A program made the position numbers and the translations under genes. Of a DNA stretch of 10,716 nt, positions 1-6,035 are shown one piece after another. The notes below the pieces were generated by a model that saw only the letters and a list, made by a program, of their open reading frames with translations, did no database searches and was not told where the DNA came from. Position 1 is the first letter of the stretch. Each line of letters opens with the position of its first letter. The stretch covers positions 1 to 10,716 of the forward strand of contig QMLT01000034.1 in the NCBI GenBank assembly GCA_003646875.1. Direction: 5' to 3'. Source of the stretch: Deltaproteobacteria bacterium. Its GTDB lineage: Bacteria; Desulfobacterota; DSM-4660; Desulfatiglandales; B25-G16.

Positions 1-129
1 AAAAGTCAAAATCGACGAATATGTCATTTCGACCACAGGGAGAAATCTTGTCTTTTCAGTATGTTACGTTTTAAAGATCTCTCGTTTCACTCGAACTGAC
101 AAGCAGCGAAGACTTTTTACGAGACCATC
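1..129. repeat. Palindromic mini-repeat, left end cut by window edge
   Basis: This is an imperfect palindrome with nested arms. AAAAGTC (1-7) matches GACTTTT (111-117). TGTCA (22-26) matches TGACA (97-101). TTCGA (28-32) matches TCGAA (91-95). The inner segments GAGAAATCTT (40-49) and AAAGATCTCTC (73-83) are also nearly complementary. The right end continues as GACTTTTTACGAGACCATCA, so the left counterpart probably begins before position 1. No ORF lies inside. TGTCATTTCGACC-type palindromes recur as dispersed non-coding repeats in many environmental bacterial genomes. That family assignment is from memory, whereas the symmetry is seen directly. Confidence 0.6.
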
Positions 130-409
130 AATTATAAATATAAAGATTTTTATAAGCATAAATAATACTATTTGTCAATAATTTTAATTAGTTAATTTAA
201 TTAATGAATTATTGTGTTTCAAATATGCTGATGGTACTATTTTTATCGCCTACTAATATTTAATTATGCAGCATTTCAATCTTTACTTCTGACTCTGCCT
301 TTTTGATCCTGTGGTTATAGTAGGTATTCTATGATTTGACGTGCAAAAAAAGCTGGTTTGCTTCTATTTAGTCTTTGCAAAGTCTATTGTATCAAGAGAA
401 ATTTGTATA
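130..409. other. AT-rich intergenic spacer
   Basis: No convincing coding frame is present. The left half (about 130-230) is extremely AT-rich, with short ATTAATTAA-like runs. The only structure recognised is a weak terminator-like hairpin near 344-364, on the side where the histidine phosphatase gene ends. No RNA gene is recognised here. Confidence 0.5.
344..364 (-). terminator. Weak intrinsic terminator of the histidine phosphatase gene
   Basis: Read on the minus strand, the short stem AAGC / GCTT closes a 6-nt loop and runs into seven or more T residues, 46 nt after the stop codon. The stem has only four strong pairs, extendable by a wobble, so efficiency is doubtful. Confidence 0.35.
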
Positions 410-1048
410 TTAAAAATCAGGTTGGACTGTTCTATCTCCTATTTCTTTCAAATGGCAGGTGTCATTCATAAGTGATAGGATAAACCTGTTATTTAAATAT
501 TCAACTAAATTAATGCACCCTGTATCTTGTTTAATCTCCCAGAAATGTGAGTTGCTGAGGCCTAAAAGCGCACATAGAAGGACCTTGTTTATAACCCTGT
601 GAGGAACAATAAGGATTGATTTGCCAGGATTCTCCTTTACAATATTTTTAAATGCGCGAAAAGACCGTTCCTTAGCTTCATCAAGAGTTTCTCCATTGGG
701 GAATCTTATCAAGTCAGGCCTTTTTTCCCATTTGTTATATTCATCGCTATATCGTTTTTTTACTTCATTAAATGTTAAACCCTCCCAGTCACCGTAGTTG
801 ATATCAATCAATCCTTGAACAGGCGCTATCTCAAGATGAAAAAATTTTGCAATCGGTTCTGCAGTCTCAATAGAACGTCTGAGCGGACTTGTATAAATAG
901 CGCCAATGTCTTTATTTTTTAAGGCATCCAATATAGCTTTTGCCTCCCTGTGTCCGGCTTCATTTAATGGAATGTCCTTTCTTCCCCTAAATGTTAGCTT
1001 TTTGTTCCAGTCTGTCTGTCCGTGCCTCACTAAATATACCTTTGTCAT
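410..1048 (-). CDS. Histidine phosphatase family protein (phosphoglycerate mutase-like / CobC-like)
   Basis: This 212-residue protein is a member of the histidine phosphatase superfamily (clan of GpmB, alpha-ribazole phosphatase CobC and broad-specificity phosphatases), probably cytoplasmic. The N-terminal motif VYLVRHGQTDWN supplies Arg8 and the phospho-acceptor His9. SPLRRSIETA (residues 54-63) carries the conserved second Arg (Arg58). INYGDWEG (83-90) follows the usual acid position, and FPNGETLDEA lies at 116-125. The second catalytic histidine is His150 in IVPHRVINK, where the family usually has SHGG. ATG at 1048 is chosen because GAGG sits 5 nt upstream and the protein then starts directly at the beta strand before RHG. 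A longer frame to 1114 would run into repeat sequence. It stands alone and divergent from the purine gene. The substrate cannot be told from sequence, and no cobalamin genes are nearby to support CobC. Confidence 0.88.
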   Translation of the reverse strand: MTKVYLVRHGQTDWNKKLTFRGRKDIPLNEAGHREAKAILDALKNKDIGAIYTSPLRRSIETAEPIAKFFHLEIAPVQGLIDINYGDWEGLTFNEVKKRYSDEYNKWEKRPDLIRFPNGETLDEAKERSFRAFKNIVKENPGKSILIVPHRVINKVLLCALLGLSNSHFWEIKQDTGCINLVEYLNNRFILSLMNDTCHLKEIGDRTVQPDF

Positions 1049-1069
1049 ATATGCCTCAAAAATTAGTAT

Positions 1070-1128
1070 GCAGTATGGACCAAGCAGTAAGCAATAGAAA
1101 TCTCTTTGCTGCATACTGCCTATTGCTT
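1070..1128. repeat. Degenerate GCAGTAAGC/GCAGTATGC mini-repeat
   Basis: GCAGTATG (1070-1077) is perfectly complementary to CATACTGC (1112-1119). AAGCAATAG (1089-1097) is perfectly complementary to CTATTGCTT (1120-1128). The two pairings are interleaved rather than nested, so only one can form at a time as a simple hairpin. Related units (GCAGTAAGC) occur between them. This looks like a decayed dispersed repeat sitting just upstream of the phosphatase start. Confidence 0.5.
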
Positions 1129-1183
1129 TATATCAAAGGCTACTATGGCACTGTTATGTATGTAATTCAAGGCTATATTTAGC

Positions 1184-1212
1184 TTGACAAAATCCGCTGC
1201 TCCTTTTACGCT
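1184..1212 (+). promoter_or_regulatory. Candidate sigma70-type promoter for the purH-domain gene
   Basis: A perfect -35 box TTGACA (1184-1189) is followed after exactly 17 nt by TACGCT (1207-1212), which shares only T, A and the final T with the -10 consensus. It lies about 70 nt upstream of the IMP cyclohydrolase ATG and points toward it. The good -35 box and spacing offset the poor -10 box. Confidence 0.35.
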
Positions 1213-1279
1213 TTTCAGTCAAACATTCATTCGCAGTAGTCTGTGAAATTGTTAACTTTTTTTAACAGGAGGATGTAAC

Positions 1280-1879
1280 ATGAATAAAATATCCACAGCC
1301 CTTATAAGCGTCACGGATAAAGGTGGCATAGTTGAGTTTGCGAAATCTTTAGAGAGATTAGGGATAGAAATTCTTTCAACTGGGGGCACAGCAAAGGCAA
1401 TGAGGGATGGAGGAATAAAGGTTTTGGATATATCTGAGTATACCGGCTTTCCTGAAATGATGGATGGCCGTGTTAAAACACTTCATCCAAAGGTGCATGG
1501 TGGATTGTTGGGAAGGAGGGATAACCAACAAGATATTCAGATGATGAACATGCATGGTATAAAGAACATAGATCTGGTGCTTGTTAATCTGTATCAATTT
1601 GAGCGAACAGTCGCAAAAGAGGGATGCACATTAGAAGAGGCTGTTGAGAACATTGATATAGGCGGTCCGAGCATGCTGAGATCAGCAGCAAAGAATTTTA
1701 GGTATGTGACTGTTATAGTTGATCCATCAGATTATCCTAAGGTGTTAAAAGAAATTATAGAATCCGGGACAACGACCCTAAAGACACGATTTGAACTGGC
1801 AAAAAAAGTTTTTAATCTCACCTGGCAATATGATAGGGCAATAAGTAATTATTTGGAAGGGGTAAGACTGAGTGTTTAG
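1280..1879 (+). CDS. purH: Stand-alone IMP cyclohydrolase (N-terminal domain of PurH)
   Basis: It catalyses the last step of de novo purine synthesis, ring closure of FAICAR to IMP. The 199 residues cover only the cyclohydrolase (MGS-like) domain. Bifunctional PurH is usually above 500 residues and carries an AICAR formyltransferase domain that is absent here. Visible family motifs are ILSTGGTAKA (31-40), GRVKTLHPKVHGGLL (63-77, including Lys66), NLYQF (103-107, Tyr105), and IDIGGPSMLRSAAKN (125-139, including Asp126 and Lys138). These match the catalytic region of characterised PurH/ATIC. A strong AGGAGG (1267-1272) lies 7 nt before the ATG. The protein ends cleanly at TAG at the natural domain boundary, and the next gene starts 5 nt later, so this is a real separate domain gene rather than a frameshifted fusion. 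The formyltransferase must be encoded elsewhere. Confidence 0.93.
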   Translation: MNKISTALISVTDKGGIVEFAKSLERLGIEILSTGGTAKAMRDGGIKVLDISEYTGFPEMMDGRVKTLHPKVHGGLLGRRDNQQDIQMMNMHGIKNIDLVLVNLYQFERTVAKEGCTLEEAVENIDIGGPSMLRSAAKNFRYVTVIVDPSDYPKVLKEIIESGTTTLKTRFELAKKVFNLTWQYDRAISNYLEGVRLSV

Positions 1880-1884
1880 GCAGC

Positions 1885-3312
1885 ATGAAACATAATTCAG
1901 AAAATATCCGACCTGAAACCAACCGATTCAGATTAGTTAAGTTTTTTGCCTATACAAGTTTTGTAATCCTCATTATCTCAAGCTTCACCCTATCAATGGT
2001 TATTTCCCAACGAGCCACAAAGGTCTTGATGAATACCTATGAGAATCATGCCCTGCTTATAGCAAATAATTTAAACCATCAAGTATTTCACTATTTTACT
2101 ATCCCTGTTCGATACAGATACGGGGCAATCAGTCTGAGAGAAAAGGAACAATCTGATCTGATGGATAAAATAGTGAGGACTACTATTCACTCCTTGAACA
2201 TAGAGCAAGTCAATATATATGATATGGAGAAAGGCATTATTGCCTATAGCACCAATAGGGATTTGATTGGATTAACTGGCAGGGGAGGTATGGAATATAA
2301 AGCTGCCCTTGAGGGAAAACATAGCTCACGTTTGGTGTCCCGTGAACCTGCCATTTCCGGGTCCTGGTTCATGGATTTTGCAAAGGAAAAAAAGCTTAAG
2401 ACCTTTATACCCTTTAAGGCAGAACCCCCTTATTCCTATATAGGGATATTAGGTGTATTTGAGCTGACCCAAGATCTCACAAAAGAATATGAATCTATAT
2501 TAAAATTCAGATATCTTATCTTTGGTGTGTCTCTTTCGATAATGTTTCTTATATTCCTGGCTCTCCTGCTTGTAGTAAGGAAGGCTGAACATATCCTTAG
2601 AAAGAGGGCACAGGAGCAAAAGCTATTGGAAGATCAACTGAATCAAGCGGAGCGTTTAGCTGCGCTTGGCGAAATGGTCGCCGGCGTTTCTCATGAGATA
2701 AAGAACCCCTTAGGCATAATCAGGAGCACCGCAGAATTTTTAACAGAGAAATCAGCAGGTAATGAGAACCAAAAAAAACTATCTTCTATTATTCTGGAAG
2801 AATCAGGGCGCCTCAATGATATTGTAACTGACTTTCTTGACTTTGCCAGACCACAGCAGCCAAATCTCCAGGATTGTCACCTTGAAGAAATTATCGAAAG
2901 AAACCTCTCTTTTCTGCAATCCGAATTAGATAAAAAGAATGTCAGCGTAAATAATGGCGATCTGAATAATAGGCCCTATAAAATTGAGGCAGATCCAGGC
3001 CTGCTTTACAGGGCATTCCTGAACATTTTCATAAACGCTATTCAATCAATCAATGATGGCGGCAATATTACTATTAAAATTGTAGAGGAGAAAGAAAATT
3101 ATAGGATAGAAATTCAAGATACAGGAGCGGGGATCAGCAGGGAAAATAGTAAAAAGATATTTAATCCCTTTTTTACAACAAAGGAGAAGGGAAGCGGCCT
3201 TGGATTGGCTATTGTGAAAAAGATTATAGAAGGGCATAAAGGAGAAGTATGGATAGAGAGCGAAGAAGGAACTGGAACAAGTGTATTTGTTAATTTACCC
3301 CGAAAAAACTAA
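1885..3312 (+). CDS. Membrane sensor histidine kinase (NtrB/ZraS/AtoS-like)
   Basis: This 475-residue kinase has an N-terminal membrane helix (about 20-41), an extracytoplasmic sensor region of about 167 residues, a second helix (about 209-231) and a short charged linker. The linker leads to the HisKA domain, whose H-box GEMVAGVSHEIKNPL carries phospho-His270. The ATPase domain shows an N-box in FLNIFINAIQSI (378-389), G1 DTGAGIS (412-418), FNPFFTT (426-432) and G2 GSGLGLAIV (436-444). The stretch IYDMEKGIIAYSTNRDLIG in the sensor resembles Cache-type ligand pockets, but this is inference and the ligand is unknown. It starts 5 nt after the purH-domain stop without a clear Shine-Dalgarno sequence, so translational coupling is plausible. 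The NtrC-type regulator downstream is the expected partner receiving the phosphate. Confidence 0.93.
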   Translation: MKHNSENIRPETNRFRLVKFFAYTSFVILIISSFTLSMVISQRATKVLMNTYENHALLIANNLNHQVFHYFTIPVRYRYGAISLREKEQSDLMDKIVRTTIHSLNIEQVNIYDMEKGIIAYSTNRDLIGLTGRGGMEYKAALEGKHSSRLVSREPAISGSWFMDFAKEKKLKTFIPFKAEPPYSYIGILGVFELTQDLTKEYESILKFRYLIFGVSLSIMFLIFLALLLVVRKAEHILRKRAQEQKLLEDQLNQAERLAALGEMVAGVSHEIKNPLGIIRSTAEFLTEKSAGNENQKKLSSIILEESGRLNDIVTDFLDFARPQQPNLQDCHLEEIIERNLSFLQSELDKKNVSVNNGDLNNRPYKIEADPGLLYRAFLNIFINAIQSINDGGNITIKIVEEKENYRIEIQDTGAGISRENSKKIFNPFFTTKEKGSGLGLAIVKKIIEGHKGEVWIESEEGTGTSVFVNLPRKN

Positions 3313-3317
3313 CCGAA

Positions 3318-3377
3318 AGTAGTTGAATCGTTAAGTGGCTAAGCTGTTTACTGCTCAACTACCTGACTGCTTAAACA
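3318..3377. repeat. Mini-repeat between kinase and regulator genes
   Basis: GTAGTTGA (3319-3326) is perfectly complementary to TCAACTAC (3355-3362). Overlapping it, CTGTTTA (3344-3350) is complementary to TAAACAG (3371-3377), so two alternative hairpins are possible. The GTTGAATCGTTAAGTGGCTAAG style sequence resembles a dispersed repeat family. It fills most of the 103-nt gap between the two-component genes and contains an in-frame GTG (3335) that artificially lengthens the regulator reading frame. Confidence 0.5.
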
Positions 3378-3415
3378 GTTATCTCAATAAACACAAAAAC
3401 CCAACAAACACAATT

Positions 3416-4777
3416 ATGGAAACAATCTTAATCATAGACGATGAAAAGAACTATCTTGTTATCCTTGAAGCCTTACTTTCTCCAGAGGGTTACGAGATAA
3501 TTACAGAAGATAATGCTATCAATGCACTCCGTTTAATCAGGGAGACGGATCTGGACTTAGTAATTACAGATATGAAAATGCCTAAGATGAATGGGATTGA
3601 ACTCTTGGAAGAGTCAAAGAAAATCAATCCTGAGCTTCCCGTTATTATAATGACTGCCTATGGGACTATAGAAATGGCAGTTGAGGCCATGAAAAAGAGG
3701 GCCTATGATTATATTACCAAGCCTTTTAGAAATGAAGAATTAAAGCTGACTATCAAAAAAGCCTTAGAAAACTATCGCCTTATTAAAGAAAACAGGCTTC
3801 TCAGCGAGGCCCTTTCAGATCGCTATAAATATGGAAATATAATTGGCAAAAGCAAACCTATGCTCAAGATCTATGATATGATCAGCAAAGTTGCCCAGTC
3901 AAGGGCATCTGTTATGATCACAGGCCCATCTGGCACAGGTAAGGAACTTATTGCCAAGGCCATTCATTATAATAGCCCGAGGAAAAACAGGCCATTTATC
4001 TCTTTAAATTGTGGCGCATTGACTGAAACATTGTTAGAAAGTGAACTTTTTGGCCATGAAAGGGGCGCCTTTACTGGAGCTATTGCCATGAAAAAGGGGC
4101 GATTTGAATTGGCTGATGAGGGTACCTTATTTCTGGATGAGGTGGGGGAGATGCCGCCTTCTTTACAGGTAAAGCTACTCAGGGTATTACAGGAGATGGA
4201 ATTTGAAAGGGTGGGTGGAACTAAAACTATTAATGTGGATGTTAGAATTTTGACAGCCTCGAATCGTAAATTAAAAGAGGATGTAGATAAAGGAATATTT
4301 AGGGAGGATCTTTTCTATCGTCTGAATGTAGTTCAAATCGAAGTGCCAACCTTAAAAGATAGGATCGAAGATCTTCCTTTTCTCGTTGCACATTTTATAG
4401 AAAAATTCCAGCCATCTAAAAAGAAAAAAATAGAATTAGCTCCTGAGGTTTGGAAAGCCCTGTATAACTATAGCTGGCCTGGGAATATTAGGGAGCTGGA
4501 AAATACAATTGAAAGGGCTGTGGTGATGAATTCTGATGGCTTAGTCAACATAGAGGATTTGCCAGACTCATTTTCAGGAAAAAAGGAAGAAATCAATATT
4601 GATAGATTCATACCCCTAAATGCGCCGCTGCAAAAAACACTGGAGCAGGTAGAAGAGCATTTAATAAGAAGAGCCTTGAAACAGTGCAATAATGTTCAAT
4701 CTCATGCTGCAGATATGCTTGGCATCACGAAAAGTCTTATTCAGCATAAAATGAAAAAGTACAATATCGTTGTTTAG
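3416..4777 (+). CDS. NtrC-family sigma54-dependent response regulator
   Basis: This 453-residue transcription activator works with sigma54 RNA polymerase. The receiver domain (1-115) has the acidic pair Asp8/Asp9, phospho-acceptor Asp52 in VITDMKMPKMNG, Thr80 and Lys102. The AAA+ domain (about 140-365) has Walker A GPSGTGKE (170-177), an intact sigma54-contact loop GAFTGA (217-222), Walker B TLFLDEVGEM (237-246), REDLFYRLNV (296-305) and SWPGNIRELEN (353-363). The C-terminus (about 425-448) is a Fis-type helix-turn-helix. ATG at 3416 is chosen because METILIIDDE starts exactly at the receiver fold. The upstream GTG (3335) would add 27 residues encoded by a repeat. No good Shine-Dalgarno sequence precedes the ATG. 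The upstream kinase is the evident partner. A near-consensus sigma54 promoter lies about 195 nt beyond the stop codon and is a natural candidate target. Confidence 0.94.
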   Translation: METILIIDDEKNYLVILEALLSPEGYEIITEDNAINALRLIRETDLDLVITDMKMPKMNGIELLEESKKINPELPVIIMTAYGTIEMAVEAMKKRAYDYITKPFRNEELKLTIKKALENYRLIKENRLLSEALSDRYKYGNIIGKSKPMLKIYDMISKVAQSRASVMITGPSGTGKELIAKAIHYNSPRKNRPFISLNCGALTETLLESELFGHERGAFTGAIAMKKGRFELADEGTLFLDEVGEMPPSLQVKLLRVLQEMEFERVGGTKTINVDVRILTASNRKLKEDVDKGIFREDLFYRLNVVQIEVPTLKDRIEDLPFLVAHFIEKFQPSKKKKIELAPEVWKALYNYSWPGNIRELENTIERAVVMNSDGLVNIEDLPDSFSGKKEEINIDRFIPLNAPLQKTLEQVEEHLIRRALKQCNNVQSHAADMLGITKSLIQHKMKKYNIVV

Positions 4778-4789
4778 AAGTTTAAAAAA

Positions 4790-4862
4790 TTGTACCTAAA
4801 ATTATGGAATAATTTAAGGTAGTTATTTCAAATGATAAATATATTATCACTTTTGGGTACAA
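4790..4862. promoter_or_regulatory. Inverted-repeat pair flanking a small palindrome downstream of the regulator gene
   Basis: TTGTACCTAAAA (4790-4801) and TTTTGGGTACAA (4851-4862) are inverted copies matching at 11 of 12 positions. Between them lies TGATAA-N5-TTATCA (4833-4849). They could form a hairpin ending the kinase/regulator transcript, although no T-run follows, or serve as distal binding sites for an activator. Only the symmetry is directly supported. Confidence 0.35.
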
Positions 4863-4894
4863 AAAACTGTACTTTTAAGACAAATAGAAAAAGA

Positions 4895-4955
4895 GAACGG
4901 TGGTTTTGTATTATAGGAATTGTTTAATTGAAACAATTAGTTACATAAACTGTTC
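4895..4955 (+). promoter_or_regulatory. Candidate upstream activator-binding dyads for the sigma54 promoter
   Basis: AATTGTTT (4918-4925) and AAACAATT (4931-4938) form a perfect 8-bp dyad with a 5-nt spacer, centred about 70 nt before the predicted start site. An outer pair, GAACGGT (4895-4901) and ACTGTTC (4949-4955), is complementary at 6 of 7 positions and roughly concentric. Fis-type regulators such as NtrC bind dyads upstream of the promoters they activate, so these are the best candidates for the neighbouring regulator. Assignment is by position only. Confidence 0.35.
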
Positions 4956-4971
4956 CCAAATATCATTATTT

Positions 4972-4987
4972 TGGCAAGAATCTTGCA
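4972..4987 (+). promoter_or_regulatory. Sigma54 (-24/-12) promoter
   Basis: TGGCAAGAATCTTGCA matches the sigma54 consensus TGGCAC-N5-TTGCW at all key positions except an A for the last C of the -24 box. The invariant GG (4973-4974) and GC (4985-4986) are exactly 10 nt apart. The predicted start site is near 4998. It reads rightward, away from the NtrC-type gene and toward a hairpin terminator, with no plus-strand protein gene in reach (era lies on the opposite strand). Confidence 0.7.
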
Positions 4988-4997
4988 GCATAATAAA

Positions 4998-5055
4998 TCA
5001 GTAAATAACCTCTTTTCTCCTAAAAAACCAACTGCTTACAAGTGGTTGGTTTTTT
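4998..5055 (+). ncRNA. Predicted short sigma54-dependent RNA with CU-rich stretch
   Basis: A transcript from the sigma54 promoter would start near 4998 and stop at the hairpin/T-run ending at 5055, about 58 nt in all. No start codon with a useful reading frame exists in it. The 5' half is A-rich, unpaired, and ends in CCTCTTTTCTCCT (5009-5021), complementary to purine-rich ribosome-binding sites. The 3' half is a terminator hairpin. Unpaired CU-rich anti-Shine-Dalgarno stretches plus a Rho-independent terminator are typical of trans-acting small RNAs. Both ends are inferred. The hairpin may simply be the era terminator, in which case the transcript could instead run antisense into era. Confidence 0.4.
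5022..5055. terminator. Bidirectional intrinsic terminator
   Basis: AAAAAACCAACTGCTT pairs with AAGTGGTTGGTTTTTT around a TACA loop. There are 13 Watson-Crick pairs plus two G-T wobbles, with A-runs and T-runs forming the stem base. It begins 2 nt past the era stop on the minus strand and has a T-run in either orientation. It therefore can end era from the right and any rightward transcript from the sigma54 promoter. Confidence 0.8.
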
Positions 5056-5057
5056 AT

Positions 5058-5963
5058 TTAATATCCAAGTCTTCTTAAAGACCTGGCATCACTGCTCCAA
5101 TTTTTTTCAATCTTAACAAAAAGTTCCAGATAGACATGAGATGAAAATATTTTTTCCATCTCTATCCTTGCATTTCTACCTATTTTTTTAATCATTTTTC
5201 CGTTTTTCCCAATAACTATACCTTTCTGTGAGGCCTTTTCCACAAATATAGTTGCCATGACAACAAGCAGATTCTTTTCCAGGTCTTCATTTATTTGTTC
5301 AATCCTCACAGCACAGGAATATGGCAACTCCTCTCTTGTGTGATAATATATTTTTTCTCTTATAATCTCGGCTATTAGAAACTCCTCAGACTTATCAGTA
5401 ACCATATCAGGGGGAAAGAATTGAGGACCTGGGGATAGTTTATTTTTTAACTCCCCTATTAAGGTCTCCAACCCATCACCATAAAGGGCAGACACAGGTA
5501 TTATAGAATCAAAACGAGCCATTTTGCTATATATTTCAATTACAGGCAGTAAATTTTCTTTTTTAAGCAAATCGATCTTGTTTATGGCCAGGAGGGCAGT
5601 TTTATCTGTTTGTCTCAAAAGCCTTAATATAATAGTTAACTCACTATTATTCGCAGGCTGCTCAAATCCGACCACCAGAAGTATGATATCAACCTCCCCC
5701 AAAGAACTTTTTGCCGAACCAACCATACTTTTATGGAGCAGAGATCTCGTTTGATGGATGCCAGGAGTGTCGATGAATACCATCTGGCAGTCATCTTCAT
5801 TATAAATCCCTAAGATCCTATTTCTGGTAGTTTGTGGCTTGGGTGATGTGATGGCTATCTTTTGCCCAAGCAATCGGTTTAAAAGGGTAGATTTGCCAAC
5901 ATTAGGTGGCCCGATTATAGCTATAAAACCAGATAAAAAACTCCTGGGGTCAGGTCTTGACAT
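5058..5963 (-). CDS. era: GTPase Era, 16S rRNA-binding ribosome assembly factor
   Basis: Era binds the 3' end of 16S rRNA during 30S subunit maturation. From ATG 5963 it has 301 residues, equal to E. coli Era. GTPase motifs are G1 GPPNVGKS (18-25), the TT of the effector loop (45-46), G3 DTPG (65-68), G4 NKID (128-131) and G5 SAL (158-160). The C-terminal KH domain has its GKNG loop at 252-255 and the protein ends LRRLGY. The frame is open upstream to ATG 6038 (326 residues), but those extra residues derive from an inverted repeat and overlap nfi. No ATG, GTG or TTG lies between 5963 and the GTPase core, so the start codon must lie in the repeat. TTG at 5972 is another option. No Shine-Dalgarno sequence is visible before any of them. 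It is the last gene of the helicase-nfi-era unit and ends at a strong terminator. Confidence 0.93.
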   Translation of the reverse strand: MSRPDPRSFLSGFIAIIGPPNVGKSTLLNRLLGQKIAITSPKPQTTRNRILGIYNEDDCQMVFIDTPGIHQTRSLLHKSMVGSAKSSLGEVDIILLVVGFEQPANNSELTIILRLLRQTDKTALLAINKIDLLKKENLLPVIEIYSKMARFDSIIPVSALYGDGLETLIGELKNKLSPGPQFFPPDMVTDKSEEFLIAEIIREKIYYHTREELPYSCAVRIEQINEDLEKNLLVVMATIFVEKASQKGIVIGKNGKMIKKIGRNARIEMEKIFSSHVYLELFVKIEKNWSSDARSLRRLGY

Positions 5964-6035
5964 TTGACACAATGAACCGTTTAGGGGCAGACTCTTAGCT
6001 ATATAAATTGTGTCAAATGTCAAGACCTGACCCCA
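5945..6035. repeat. Perfect 29-bp inverted repeat (palindromic mini-element) at the nfi/era junction
   Basis: Arms 5945-5973 and 6007-6035 are perfect reverse complements over 29 bp and enclose a 33-nt loop. The outer end begins TGGGGTCAGGTCTTGACATT. This sequence resembles a widespread dispersed palindrome family (TGTCAAGACCTGACCCC) that I associate, from memory, with REP-like or MITE-like elements. No target-site duplication is evident and no transposase is present. The right arm contains the nfi stop codon (6020-6022) and the left arm contains the likely era start codon (5961-5963). Confidence 0.8.

Noticed and set aside
1049..1114. 22-residue N-terminal extension of the histidine phosphatase
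   Set aside because: It is encoded by mini-repeat sequence. ATG 1048 has a GAGG at proper spacing and begins right at the conserved N-terminal strand.
1146..1163. Possible sigma54 -24 box TGGCAC upstream of the purH-domain gene
   Set aside because: No GC follows at the required 10-nt spacing; the position reads TA.
1250..1267. TGTTAA-N6-TTAACA palindrome overlapping the purH-domain ribosome-binding region
   Set aside because: A short AT-rich stem closing on T-residues is expected by chance in such sequence, with no further evidence of attenuation or a purine riboswitch.
3335..3415. 27-residue GTG-initiated extension of the response regulator
   Set aside because: It comes from the intergenic repeat, and METILIIDDE at 3416 is the normal receiver-domain start.
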